DNA of 33,669 nucleotides, taken from the NCBI GenBank assembly GCA_028282685.1, contig JANQHK010000017.1, positions 1 through 33,669 on the forward strand. Direction: 5' to 3'. The translations under genes and the position numbers were made by a program. Under the pieces are notes generated by a model. The model was not told where the DNA came from. It saw nothing but the letters and a program-made list of their open reading frames with translations, and ran no database searches. This stretch comes from Phycisphaeraceae bacterium (GTDB taxonomy: Bacteria; Planctomycetota; Phycisphaerae; Phycisphaerales; Zrk34). Below are positions 14,176 through 23,053 of this stretch, in pieces; positions within the stretch are counted from its first letter, which is position 1, and each line of letters starts with the position of its first letter.

Positions 14176-16842
14176 TCAGTCCGCCTCACTGCGGATGGAA
14201 AACGTGGTGGGCGAGGAAGATTGCATTTCAAACCAAGCGATCAACATGCGTGATCCATCGGTATCGCGGACGATGCCCTGCCGGATGCCGGGGAAGGGCT
14301 TGCCGTCGATCCGGATCACGGCTTGACCCGGACGGTTCCAGCCGCGCAGGACGAAGCACGGATTGGCCAGCGGCTGCTCCGCTGAAGCGTCGAGGGTGAA
14401 AGACAACGGGGTCTTTGCATTGTCAAAGCGGTACGCTTTCTGCGCGTTGTCGAATGTGCCCGACTCGGCGCCTTGCAGGTTCCGGAGGGCGGGCGGATGC
14501 CGCCACATGCGCGCCAGGGGGACCAGAGCTTTGATGGGTTGCTTTGTGAAACCATAGAGAACCAACCCGCTGCGCCGGGCGCCGTCATTGGCGCCGATGG
14601 CGAAGTGCGTGACGCGATCGTGGGCCACGGCGTAGCGGCCGTCCGAAGGGGCCAAGTGCATCGGCCAGTGGTTCCAGGGACCGGCGAAGGGATCGGACGT
14701 ATATCGCGATTGCTCGCGATGGCCCCAGGGATTGATGTGTCCATCCTGAAAAACAGCGAATACCTTGTACCGCGACTTGCTGTTCAGCCATTCGATGCAC
14801 GCTCCGGGCAGATCGTTGCGCGGCACCCGGTTGGGCGGTTGCCAGGTCAGGGCTTTGGTTTGGCCGTCCAGGTTGGCCACGGTCATGGCCTGCAAATGCA
14901 TCACGTCCAGCGCCGTTTCGCCGGGATTGGTCAGGAACTGGATGTCCTGGAAGCCGGGTGCGTCCGTGCCGCCGTTCCACACCACCTGTCGAACCCCCGT
15001 ACCGTCGGGATAGATGACGTGATACTCGTCCGTCCAATGCCGATGGCTTTCGCAGTTGTAACCGACATCCACACAGGGATAGCGCCAGTGCATCAGGACA
15101 CGCGCGGGCGTGTTCTCGATGATGCGTGCGTAGCTGTGGCGCGTCTGCTTGTCGCTCATGTGCTCGGAACAGCCGTGCGGCCCGCCGATCTCGGAACTCT
15201 GGTCGGCCATCCAGCGGTTGTTGTCGGTGACCCAGTTGGGTGCGAAGTTGGTGCCGCGCCAGTAAACCACACTGCATGGCTGGTCTTCGAACTTGACCAC
15301 GATCTCCGCACCTTGCGAAGGACGCCAGAGCCGATCCCATACTTCGCTGAAGGCAAGGTTCTTGTAGGCGGCGCCGAAACGTTCGGCTTTTCCCAACTCG
15401 CCGGGCAATACCCCCTTTTTCAAACTGGACTGGGCATTGGCCGGACGCATGGCCGCGCAGGCCAGCTTGACCTGCTCCGCGGTAAACGCCTGGTCGTAGA
15501 TGCAAACCTCATCCAGCAGGCCCGGCAGGCCCAAGCAAAAGGGAATGTTCGTTGGGTCTCCGCGCACCGTATCGGTGTTACGCTGCCTGGTGTTGTTCAG
15601 GCCCAGCAGAACGGGCGTGCCCGGTGTGTTGAATTGGCGATCGACGTCGCCGACAGCGACTTCGCGCCCATCGACAAACAGGCGCGCCCGGCCCGAGTCG
15701 ACCGTTGCCGCCAGGTGAACCCATTGGTGCAAAGGCAGCACGACATTCTTCGCCATCACGGTCTTGCCCGATACGGTGAGCAGCGGATGCCCGTAAGCAT
15801 CGAGCCCGAGATACCAGCCCCGCTCTCCCAGATCGGAGGATTGGTGCGCCAGCGGCGCGATGTTGTAGGGGTATGCGTCCAATGCGAGCCACCCTTCAAC
15901 CGTCAGCGCCGCTTTCTTTGCTGCTGAACTCTCCCGCTTCACGCCGGTGTAGTACCCGTCAAACGCCAACGCCGTACCCGAAACGCCCGGCTTGAAAAGC
16001 GTCATGAGCCCCAGAATCGGGCAGAGCGATTCCGTTTCCTTTTCGGTCGCGTGGTCGCGCACGGCGTCGAAGTGCGGCTCGAGTCCTTCGTCAAAGGTGA
16101 ACCGATGAATGGGGCGAGGGAGATTGGGCGGACCGGCTTTCACGGGATTGCCCTGCACCGCGGGACGCGGCCCGAAAGGCGGTTGCGCACCAGGAATAAC
16201 CCGCCCGTGACGAACTCCGTCGTTCTTCAGGTGCAGAACCTGTCGCGTAGCCAGCTTGGGGTTGATCCAGTCCTGATACCTTGTGTGATGTGCCGAACGG
16301 ATTTCGCGCTCGACCCTTCCATCCGGATAGACGGTGAACAGCTCGTGCACAACGCCGGTGATCCCATGCGGCGTCAGAACGTCTTTCGCCCTGTTGGCCC
16401 GGACCAGCGTCCGGAGATCGGGGAAGTGGCGCCAATGAACGACAATCTTCTTCGAGCTGGAATTCATCAGTCGCACGTAGGCATAGTCGCAATGCGGATC
16501 CGGATCACGATCGGGATACAGATCATCGACGGCATGCACCGCGTCCCCGGTGCGCCATTGCGGCCGATATCCACCGGAACGCAGAAACTCCAGCCGACCG
16601 CGATCGCCCAGCACGACGATCAGATCGGCGTACCGGCCGGCTCCCGCGTCAGCGGAAGTTTTCGCGCGCGTGTGGTAAGCGTAGAAATCGCCCTCAGCGG
16701 CCACGCCCGGCGCGCCAGTTACACCGACAAAAGCCACGCAAAGAACGTAAAAAGACAGATGTCGACAGACGCGCAACCCTCCCGGCAAGACCGGCGTTTT
16801 CACGGACGATTCGCACACGACGCGATGGGATGTATGAACCAT
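14176..16842 (-). CDS. Large secreted LamG-domain protein
   Basis: An 888-aa exported protein. A signal peptide with a long charged N-region ends near residue 50. A central LamG/concanavalin-like domain (about 246-465) shows ALTVEGWLALDAYP, PLHQWVHLAATVDSGRARLFVDG and LLDEVCIYDQAFTAEQV, the usual order in planctomycete carbohydrate-associated proteins. The flanking regions (about 70-215 and 500-670) look like copies of one another: each has a YARI/YAYVRL strand, an HWR segment, a VIYPDG/TVYPDG turn and an MHLQ/LHLK end. No catalytic site is recognised; polysaccharide binding is inference. The ATG at 16842 has GAGG 7 nt upstream. It lies 133 nt after the toroid lipoprotein gene and is probably the end of that operon. 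Confidence 0.7.
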   Translation of the reverse strand: MVHTSHRVVCESSVKTPVLPGGLRVCRHLSFYVLCVAFVGVTGAPGVAAEGDFYAYHTRAKTSADAGAGRYADLIVVLGDRGRLEFLRSGGYRPQWRTGDAVHAVDDLYPDRDPDPHCDYAYVRLMNSSSKKIVVHWRHFPDLRTLVRANRAKDVLTPHGITGVVHELFTVYPDGRVEREIRSAHHTRYQDWINPKLATRQVLHLKNDGVRHGRVIPGAQPPFGPRPAVQGNPVKAGPPNLPRPIHRFTFDEGLEPHFDAVRDHATEKETESLCPILGLMTLFKPGVSGTALAFDGYYTGVKRESSAAKKAALTVEGWLALDAYPYNIAPLAHQSSDLGERGWYLGLDAYGHPLLTVSGKTVMAKNVVLPLHQWVHLAATVDSGRARLFVDGREVAVGDVDRQFNTPGTPVLLGLNNTRQRNTDTVRGDPTNIPFCLGLPGLLDEVCIYDQAFTAEQVKLACAAMRPANAQSSLKKGVLPGELGKAERFGAAYKNLAFSEVWDRLWRPSQGAEIVVKFEDQPCSVVYWRGTNFAPNWVTDNNRWMADQSSEIGGPHGCSEHMSDKQTRHSYARIIENTPARVLMHWRYPCVDVGYNCESHRHWTDEYHVIYPDGTGVRQVVWNGGTDAPGFQDIQFLTNPGETALDVMHLQAMTVANLDGQTKALTWQPPNRVPRNDLPGACIEWLNSKSRYKVFAVFQDGHINPWGHREQSRYTSDPFAGPWNHWPMHLAPSDGRYAVAHDRVTHFAIGANDGARRSGLVLYGFTKQPIKALVPLARMWRHPPALRNLQGAESGTFDNAQKAYRFDNAKTPLSFTLDASAEQPLANPCFVLRGWNRPGQAVIRIDGKPFPGIRQGIVRDTDGSRMLIAWFEMQSSSPTTFSIRSEAD

Positions 16843-16975
16843 GTGTGAACCTCGAAGGTTGAATGCGTGTCGATGCTCGGCGCGGGATTCCATTTCGCCA
16901 ATCCACTGCACATACCGGACGCGCCGCCAGGCATGTCCAGGACGAACGCCCGATTCATCTTCACGCAAGTTATCC

Positions 16976-18151
16976 TTATCGCGCGGCGGCCAAACACAGC
17001 AAGGCATAGGCCGTGCCGTACGTCTGATGATAATTGTAGAGCGGGTAATCCCACCACGAGCCGTCTTTTTCCTGCAAGGCTAGGAGAACGGCGACGAGCT
17101 TTTCGCGATACGGGGCGCGCTGGTCGGCAGGAAGCTGTTCGATGCAACCGGATGCGTAGAACAGGCCGTAGTAGAAGAAATAGCCGGAGTTGGCGGCGAA
17201 GGATTCGTGCGGGATCGGCTTCTTGCGCGCCATGTCCATCCAGCCCAGGCGGTTGAACAACAGATCCAGCCACCTGCGCAGCATGGCGTCCTCAATCGGC
17301 TCGTCCCACAGACGCATCGCCAGATGGCAGACCTGGCTGCGTCCCAGCGAGCCGGTGTGGCGATTGATCGGATGACGCGGCCTCCACCAGCCCGTATCGC
17401 GATACACGAACGCGCCGTCGGGCAATCGACAGTGACGCAAATTGCGTAAACCGCCTTCAATGATGCGCCCCGGTATTTCCATGCCGATCTCATGCGCTTC
17501 GCGCAAAGCGATCAGCACCGTGCCGGTGGTGAATGACATGGCGGACCAACCGGGATGCCGGGTCGGATAATCAAACTCGTAATACCCCCAGCCCCCCTGC
17601 ACCATCTGGAAATGATTCAGCAGATCCACCTGCGACTTGATCAGCAAACGGATGCGCCGGCGGCGGGATTCGTCACCGGCACGGTCGTGCATGCGCACCA
17701 GCGCGCGGATGGCGTAGGCATGGGCCCAGACGTTGTAAATTACCTCGGGAGAAATGCGCTTGACGCGCGACACATTGTCCACGATGTATTTTTCAGCGCG
17801 CTGCGCCGCGGCGATCACTTCCGGCCGATCGCTGCGCAATTCATGCAAGGCCATCACAACCAGGGACGTGCAAGCCATCTGAAAAGAATGATGCGAACCG
17901 GGCATCGGCGCCAGAACATCCATACCCGTGGTGCGCGTGGGCGAACCCCAGGAACCGTTCGGATTCTGATTTTCCAGCAGGAAATCGACGCCGCGCCGGA
18001 TGGACAGGTCGATGTCTTTCGCCGAGGGGGCGGCGGTGTCCGAACGCGCGGCCGCGGGCATCCCACCCGGTGCGCCGGCGGACTTGGCAGCGCAACCGGC
18101 CAGGCCGACGCCGGTGATCAGAACCAGTAACAGGCGCAGAGCGAATGGCAT
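16976..18151 (-). CDS. Lipoprotein with prenyltransferase/squalene-cyclase-like toroid repeats
   Basis: A 391-aa lipoprotein: hydrophobic signal followed by the lipobox GLAGC near residue 20. The mature part consists of alpha-helical pairs with QW-type turns, for example QNPNGSWGSP near 63 and QEKDGSWWDYPLYNYHQTYGTAYALLCL at the end, typical of the alpha/alpha toroid seen in squalene cyclases and related proteins. The cyclase DxDD motif is not seen, so a binding or non-cyclase role is more likely than terpene cyclisation. Its ATG overlaps the stop of the HlyD-type gene (TGATG), which implies translational coupling. Location: periplasm, lipid-anchored. Confidence 0.75.
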   Translation of the reverse strand: MPFALRLLLVLITGVGLAGCAAKSAGAPGGMPAAARSDTAAPSAKDIDLSIRRGVDFLLENQNPNGSWGSPTRTTGMDVLAPMPGSHHSFQMACTSLVVMALHELRSDRPEVIAAAQRAEKYIVDNVSRVKRISPEVIYNVWAHAYAIRALVRMHDRAGDESRRRRIRLLIKSQVDLLNHFQMVQGGWGYYEFDYPTRHPGWSAMSFTTGTVLIALREAHEIGMEIPGRIIEGGLRNLRHCRLPDGAFVYRDTGWWRPRHPINRHTGSLGRSQVCHLAMRLWDEPIEDAMLRRWLDLLFNRLGWMDMARKKPIPHESFAANSGYFFYYGLFYASGCIEQLPADQRAPYREKLVAVLLALQEKDGSWWDYPLYNYHQTYGTAYALLCLAAAR

Positions 18152-19578
18152 CACGGTTGATCGAGGATGAGGGTTTCGCCGGTCTTCAGTCCTTCGGTGA
18201 TGACGGCGCGCCCGTCGTGCGTCGGGCCGAGCGTGACGGAACGCTTCTGCAGGCCGGTGTCGGTTTGCACGTTCACGTACCAGCCGGAATCGCGCGCGAA
18301 GACCGCTTGTTCGGGCACGACAATGCCGGACTCGGCGCGGTGGATGACAAGCTGGACCTTGCAGGTCATGCCCGGCGCCAGCAAATCGTCTTCGGCAAGG
18401 GTGATCGTCCCACCGAACGTCCCGTCCGACCGGGGTAAGACGGGCAATGCATTGAGCGTTCCCGACAGGCGACGATGCGGATACGCGGCGGGCAACACCG
18501 TCACCGGCGAATCATCCTTCATCACGTGGGCCAATTGTTTTTCCGGGATGGCCGCCACCACGCCGGTCTTCATCTCGGGCAGCAGCGTCATCACGATCTT
18601 GTCGGCGGCGATGGTGCTTGCGGGTTTGAGCGCGGCGTTGTTGCCGGCGCCCTTCCACACGCCGCGCTGATCGAACTCGCCGTGATAAACAATGCCGTCC
18701 GCCGGCGCGGCGATCGTCTGTTTCTTGAAATCGGCCAGGGCGTCTTTCAGGTCGCGTTCCGCCTTCTCCTGGGCAACGCGTTTTTTTTCCAGGTTCAGCC
18801 GTTGTTCCTGAAGCGTCAGTTCGGCCGACTGTTGCGCCTGCTTCAAGGCCAGTTCAGCATCCCCGACGGCGCGGCGGGCGTCCTGCTCGCGGCGCGGGAT
18901 GGTGTGCTCCAAGGCCACGCGGCTCTTCTCGGCGATCCGCGCCAACGCGTGCTCGGCCCGACGAAGGTCGTCCTGCGTTCGGCGCAGGATGATTTCCTCG
19001 GTCTCCTCGGTCAGATCGTCCGCCTTGTACATCTGCTGCAACTGCTTGAGCGTTTCACGCGCGTAGGCCAGGCGGTCCTGTCCGCTCAGCATGCTTTCTT
19101 TGGCATCGGCGATCGCCAGGGCCTTACCCTTTTCCAGGAATTGATTGAGGTCAGCCGCGACACGCTCCAGCGCAATCTTCAACTTCTCGATTTGGCGCGG
19201 TTGAGTCTGCTCGGCATGGGCCAGTTTCAATTCCGCCAGCTTCAATTCCACCGCCCCGAGCTTGACCGCCAGCTTGCGGTCGGCCAGGTCCTTCTCGATG
19301 TCTTCGGTATCCGGCTCGACCAGAACAGCACCCTGCCGCACCCTGCTGCCGTGCGCCGCGACTTGCTTGATCTTCAATTCCCGGAGCACTTTGCCTTCGT
19401 ACCGGATCGGCTGAAATGCCTTGGCCGTGACTACGCCGTCCAGTTCAAGGATCATCTCGACCGGACCGGCGGCGACGGTGTGGGTTTTGGGTTGTTCATC
19501 GGCAAGGAGCGGCAGCGCCGTCCCAAACAGACACAACAAGGTCAACGGCGCGACGAATGAGCTACGTTGCAATCGCAT
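18151..19578 (-). CDS. HlyD-type periplasmic adaptor (membrane fusion) protein
   Basis: A 475-aa exported protein of the membrane-fusion/adaptor type. A signal peptide (about 1-26) is followed by a barrel/lipoyl half (about 30-90) containing AHGSRVRQGAVLVEPD, a very long helical hairpin rich in Glu, Lys, Ala and Gln (about 93-285), the returning lipoyl half with IAAPADGIVYHG, and a beta-barrel end (about 320-475) with LLAPGMTCKVQL and IVVPEQAVF. Such adaptors bridge inner-membrane transporters to the outer membrane. No transporter or TolC gene is nearby, so it is an orphan adaptor here, coupled instead to the toroid lipoprotein. GGAGG precedes the ATG. Confidence 0.85.
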   Translation of the reverse strand: MRLQRSSFVAPLTLLCLFGTALPLLADEQPKTHTVAAGPVEMILELDGVVTAKAFQPIRYEGKVLRELKIKQVAAHGSRVRQGAVLVEPDTEDIEKDLADRKLAVKLGAVELKLAELKLAHAEQTQPRQIEKLKIALERVAADLNQFLEKGKALAIADAKESMLSGQDRLAYARETLKQLQQMYKADDLTEETEEIILRRTQDDLRRAEHALARIAEKSRVALEHTIPRREQDARRAVGDAELALKQAQQSAELTLQEQRLNLEKKRVAQEKAERDLKDALADFKKQTIAAPADGIVYHGEFDQRGVWKGAGNNAALKPASTIAADKIVMTLLPEMKTGVVAAIPEKQLAHVMKDDSPVTVLPAAYPHRRLSGTLNALPVLPRSDGTFGGTITLAEDDLLAPGMTCKVQLVIHRAESGIVVPEQAVFARDSGWYVNVQTDTGLQKRSVTLGPTHDGRAVITEGLKTGETLILDQP

Positions 19579-19635
19579 CGGCCACCTCCTGGCAATACAC
19601 GGTGAATGGGGGCAGGTTTAAAAAATCGTGTCGCG

Positions 19636-19641
19636 ATTATA
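19636..19641 (-). promoter_or_regulatory. -10 element upstream of the adaptor gene
   Basis: A perfect TATAAT on the minus strand (19641-19636), about 57 nt before the adaptor ATG. The -35 region lies at the end of the PDZ gene and is not recognisable. Confidence 0.4.
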
Positions 19642-19669
19642 GCGGGATAGACGATGCGGTGCCCTGCCG

Positions 19670-20530
19670 TTACTTGCGGGGTACGGGCATAGGCATCACT
19701 TGCGTTTCGATAATCACGCGCGGTCCATAGATCGCTTGGGGAGCGGGCGGTTCATTTTCGAGCGGCTTGGCGAGCATGGCGCGATCCTTGCTCAGCACCT
19801 CGGTGGGAATATGCAAACGCCCTTTGAGGAAGGCGTGCTCCCACCACATGCGATAGAGATGATCGATGCGCCGTTCGATGAAGTCGTGGTGCGGTTCGCG
19901 GTAGGCCTCGGGCATCTGACCGAGCGTGGCGATCAGTTCGATTTCCTGCCCGTTGCGCACCAGTTTGATTCGCGTCTTCGTCCCGGGGGTTCGATTCTGG
20001 ATCGCGGCGAGGAAAGAGCCGGCGGGATCGGCGGTATTCAGCGGCATGCCGTCCAGCGCGACGATGACATCGTGCGGCTGGATGCCCGCTCTCTGCGCTG
20101 CGGTGTCGGGCAAGACATTCGTGACGTAAACGCCCTGGCGATCGTCGATCCGCCCGGGCACGTGCGAGACTCCCAGAAAGGCCGGCTGACTGACGGCTTC
20201 AATGTAGTGGCCGAGCAGGCGCTGGCGGAAGAGTGTCTCGGCGTAGCGCTCGATGCGCCAATGCGCTTCGGCATTGTCGCTGTTGCGGTAATGCTCGCTG
20301 ACGGCGGCCACCGCCTCGACGGGCAGATCTTCCAGGCGCTGCTGCGTGGCATGGCGTATGCTCCAACTCTCATGGCTCAAAAGTCGAACCAGTTGGTCCA
20401 CTTGCCAGGAGGTTCCCGGCCCGGCCTTCGCCAAATCGCCGCGCAGCGATTTCAGATGTTCGTCTTTGCAGGCAGCGCCGTGCGCCCCGGCACATCCGAT
20501 CCATAGAATCAGGCAGAACCATCGCCACAT
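19670..20530 (-). CDS. PDZ-domain protein with HEAT-like helices, exported
   Basis: A 286-aa predicted exported protein. After an N-terminal hydrophobic segment (about 3-18) comes a helical pair (about 40-90) of the HEAT-like type also seen in the 3091 gene. A PDZ domain follows (about 115-205), with [35 protein letters not shown] and [20 protein letters not shown] in order. A charged C-terminal region ends the protein. There is no serine protease domain, so this is a stand-alone PDZ protein, perhaps a peptide-binding scaffold. The start is the ATG at 20530, which has a TACAAT 6 nt ahead and a -35 at the right distance. It diverges from ilvD. Confidence 0.8.
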   Translation of the reverse strand: MWRWFCLILWIGCAGAHGAACKDEHLKSLRGDLAKAGPGTSWQVDQLVRLLSHESWSIRHATQQRLEDLPVEAVAAVSEHYRNSDNAEAHWRIERYAETLFRQRLLGHYIEAVSQPAFLGVSHVPGRIDDRQGVYVTNVLPDTAAQRAGIQPHDVIVALDGMPLNTADPAGSFLAAIQNRTPGTKTRIKLVRNGQEIELIATLGQMPEAYREPHHDFIERRIDHLYRMWWEHAFLKGRLHIPTEVLSKDRAMLAKPLENEPPAPQAIYGPRVIIETQVMPMPVPRK

Positions 20531-20536
20531 GCGGGT

Positions 20537-20565
20537 ATTGTAGAGCCGCCGAGCCCGACAACCAA
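20537..20565 (-). promoter_or_regulatory. Predicted leaderless promoter of the PDZ gene
   Basis: Minus strand: TTGGTT (20565-20560), 17-nt spacer, TACAAT (20542-20537), then 6 nt to the ATG at 20530. This is the best example in the window of a complete promoter placed so that the mRNA would start at the start codon. Confidence 0.6.
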
Positions 20566-20604
20566 GAAAAACGCGCCGCAGGGGAAAAACGACCGTACTG
20601 CCGT

Positions 20605-20610
20605 TACAAT
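20605..20610 (+). promoter_or_regulatory. -10-like hexamer upstream of ilvD
   Basis: TACAAT would give ilvD a leader of about 25 nt carrying GGAGG at 20631-20635. No clear -35 is visible. Confidence 0.35.
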
Positions 20611-20641
20611 GCCCCGTTTGAACACAGCCCGGAGGTATCCG

Positions 20642-22330
20642 ATGCGCAGCGACACCATCAAGCAAGGCATGACTCGCGCCCCCCACCGCTCGTTATTGCG
20701 GGCGACTGGCGTGGTGCGCGAGGAAAGCGATTTCGATAAACCCTTCATCGCCGTGTGCAACAGTTTCGTGCAGATCGTGCCCGGCCACGCCCACCTGGAC
20801 AAGGTCGGTGTGAAGGTCCGCGAGGCGATTTACGAAGCCGGCGGCGTGCCGTTCGAGTTCAATACGATCGGCGTGGACGACGGCATCGCCATGGGCCACC
20901 TGGGCATGAAGTACTCGCTGCCCTCGCGGGAGTTGATCGCCGACAGCGTGGAAACCATGCTGCGGGCGCACTGCTTCGACGGCGTGGTCTGCATCCCCAA
21001 CTGCGATAAGATCGTGCCGGGCATGATGCTCGCCGCGGCGCGCGTGAACATCCCGGCGATCTTCGTCTCCGGCGGGCCGATGAAGGCCGGCCAGCATCCC
21101 GAGACCGGCCAGGCGCTCGACCTGGTCAGCGTGTTCGAGGGGGTGGGCAAGGTGTCGGCCGGGGTCATGGCGGAAACCGAACTGCTGACCCTGGAGCAAA
21201 GCGCGTGTCCCTCGTGCGGCTCATGCTCGGGGATGTTCACGGCCAACAGCATGAACTGTCTGTGCGAGGCGCTGGGGCTGGCGTTGCCGGGTAACGGTTC
21301 GATTCTGGCGATCGACCCGAAGCGCGACGAGTTGTTTCGAGAGGTGGGCCGGCGCATCATCGATCTGGTCGAGCGCGACATCAAGCCGCGCGACATCCTG
21401 ACGCGCCAGGCCTTTGAAAACGCCTTCGCGCTCGACATGGCGATGGGCGGCTCGACGAACACCGTGCTGCATACGCTGGCGGTGGCCATCGAAGCGGACA
21501 ATCCATTCGACCTGGCGCATCTGAATGATGTGGCGGCGAAGGTGCCGCATATCTGCAAGGTCAGCCCCGCCGGACAATGGCACATGGAAGACGTCGACCG
21601 GGCCGGTGGCATCAGCGCGATTCTCAAAAACATCAGCGTCAAGCCCGGTGTGCTCGATCCGGATTGCATCACGGTGACCGGCAAGACGCTGGGCGAAAAC
21701 ATCGCCGACGCCGAGGTGATGGACGACGACGTGATCCGCCCGATCGACCGTGCCCACAGCGAGACCGGCGGCCTGGCGGTGCTCTTCGGCAACCTCGCGC
21801 CCGACGGGTGCGTGGTGAAGACCGGCGGTGTGGCCGAGTCGATGATGATGTTCACCGGCTCGGCGGTCATCTTTGAAACCGAGGAAGATGCGGCGAAAGG
21901 CATTCTCGACGGGCGCGTCAGTCAGGGCGACGTGGTGGTGATCCGTTACGAAGGGCCGCGCGGCGGGCCGGGCATGCAGGAAATGCTCGCCCCCACCGCC
22001 AACATCATGGGGCGCGGTCTGGGCGAATCCGTGGCGCTGATCACCGATGGGCGTTTTTCCGGCGGGACGCGCGGCGCCTGCATCGGACACATCTCCCCCG
22101 AAGCCGCGGCGGGCGGTCCCATCGCGCTCATCGAAGAAGGCGACATGATCGAAATCGACATTCCCAATCGCACGCTGAACCTGCTGATCGACGAGGCGGA
22201 GATGACCAAGCGGCGCGCCGCATGGAAAGCGCCGGCGCCGAAGGTGGACTACGGTTATTTGGGCCGCTACGCCGCGCAGGTCACCAGCGCCGATACCGGC
22301 GCCGTGCTGCGCAAACCGAAGCTGGATTGA
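20642..22330 (+). CDS. ilvD: Dihydroxy-acid dehydratase
   Basis: Dehydrates dihydroxy acids to the 2-keto acid precursors of valine, leucine and isoleucine, using an iron-sulfur cluster and Mg2+. It is 562 aa, a normal length. Visible landmarks: C39 in AVCNSF, C121-D122-K123 in [10 protein letters not shown] (the Lys is the carbamylated Mg2+ ligand in the family) and C189/C192/C195 in [12 protein letters not shown]. The C-terminal part has [14 protein letters not shown] and [16 protein letters not shown], typical of the IlvD/Edd family; the substrate call rests on overall IlvD-like motifs. GGAGG is 6 nt before the ATG at 20642. Its stop codon directly abuts the stop of the convergent PEP-CTERM gene. 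Confidence 0.95.
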   Translation: MRSDTIKQGMTRAPHRSLLRATGVVREESDFDKPFIAVCNSFVQIVPGHAHLDKVGVKVREAIYEAGGVPFEFNTIGVDDGIAMGHLGMKYSLPSRELIADSVETMLRAHCFDGVVCIPNCDKIVPGMMLAAARVNIPAIFVSGGPMKAGQHPETGQALDLVSVFEGVGKVSAGVMAETELLTLEQSACPSCGSCSGMFTANSMNCLCEALGLALPGNGSILAIDPKRDELFREVGRRIIDLVERDIKPRDILTRQAFENAFALDMAMGGSTNTVLHTLAVAIEADNPFDLAHLNDVAAKVPHICKVSPAGQWHMEDVDRAGGISAILKNISVKPGVLDPDCITVTGKTLGENIADAEVMDDDVIRPIDRAHSETGGLAVLFGNLAPDGCVVKTGGVAESMMMFTGSAVIFETEEDAAKGILDGRVSQGDVVVIRYEGPRGGPGMQEMLAPTANIMGRGLGESVALITDGRFSGGTRGACIGHISPEAAAGGPIALIEEGDMIEIDIPNRTLNLLIDEAEMTKRRAAWKAPAPKVDYGYLGRYAAQVTSADTGAVLRKPKLD

Positions 22331-22831
22331 TTAACGGCGACGTCGGCGACGAAGCACGAACGCTCCGCCCAGGCCCAACAGAGTCAGCGTGGCCGGCTCG
22401 GGCACGGCTTGCCCCGTTGAAATGAAGACCGGGTGCGTTGACGGGCCCGTCGCCGGATCGAGATCGATCGCATCACTGGCGAAAAACTCCATATCGTCAT
22501 TCCCGGCCCCCAAGCTGCGGCGGGCCGATCCCATTCGATCATCCAATTCCAGGTAGTGTGGCGTCGGAGGCAACGAGGTCAACACCACCTTCCGCAGCCA
22601 GTCGTGATCGGGTTTGATCACGATCGCTCCCAACGGCATGCGGGTGTCGATTTGCTGGTAGGACGCGGCCGAGCGTTGCCTGCGAAGTTGCAGGAAAAGT
22701 TGAGCGGCATCGGACAAATCGTGTTGTGCTTCGATGTTTCCCGACGGGCGGGTACGAGGCGGATCGGTCGGAATCAGCCACGCCACCGCCAGAACGGCCA
22801 ACGGGATCACCAGGCAGAGCTTGTACATCAT
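22331..22831 (-). CDS. Small PEP-CTERM-anchored secreted protein
   Basis: A 166-aa exported protein with a signal segment (about 4-20) and a C-terminal sorting tag: VPEPATLTLLGLGGAFVL followed by six Arg. This is the PEP-CTERM tripartite signal (PEP motif, hydrophobic helix, basic end), recognised in other bacteria by exosortases for cell-surface or exopolysaccharide-linked display. The middle (about 30-140) matches no domain I know. The tandem ATGs at 22831 and 22828 are both possible; GAGGAG lies just upstream. No exosortase gene is in the window. It converges with ilvD with no intergenic base. Confidence 0.8.
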   Translation of the reverse strand: MMYKLCLVIPLAVLAVAWLIPTDPPRTRPSGNIEAQHDLSDAAQLFLQLRRQRSAASYQQIDTRMPLGAIVIKPDHDWLRKVVLTSLPPTPHYLELDDRMGSARRSLGAGNDDMEFFASDAIDLDPATGPSTHPVFISTGQAVPEPATLTLLGLGGAFVLRRRRRR

Positions 22832-22855
22832 GCGGCTCCTCAACGCACCACATCT

Positions 22856-22875
22856 GCTTCCGCCGGAAGCGGCGG
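22856..22875 (-). other. Overlapping hairpins in the PEP-CTERM gene leader
   Basis: Two perfect inverted repeats share bases: GCTTCC-GCC-GGAAGC (22856-22870) and CCGCC-GGAAGC-GGCGG (22860-22875). They cannot both form, and lie 25-45 nt before the start codon. The rest of the 222-bp region up to 23053 shows no convincing gene or promoter. Confidence 0.35.
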
Positions 22876-23053
22876 ATCGACCGGTGCGTCAAGTGGTATC
22901 GGAGCGGCGTGCGATGGCGCATGAATGGACCAGCGGAAGGCGCCGATAACCTGAGGGGACGGCGACTTACCGGAACCCGAAGAATGGAAAACCCCTGGGA
23001 AAAAGGCGAAATCAGGCCAACCGAGACCGCGTGATGGCCGTGGACGGCGGTGA

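Noticed and set aside
14473-15927. Long plus-strand open frame opposite the LamG gene (484 aa)
   Set aside because: Lies wholly inside a well-supported gene and shows no domain or start signal.
16976-18151. True terpene (squalene/hopene) cyclase
   Set aside because: QW-like turns are present, but the catalytic DxDD motif is absent, the protein is about half the usual length and it has a lipobox.
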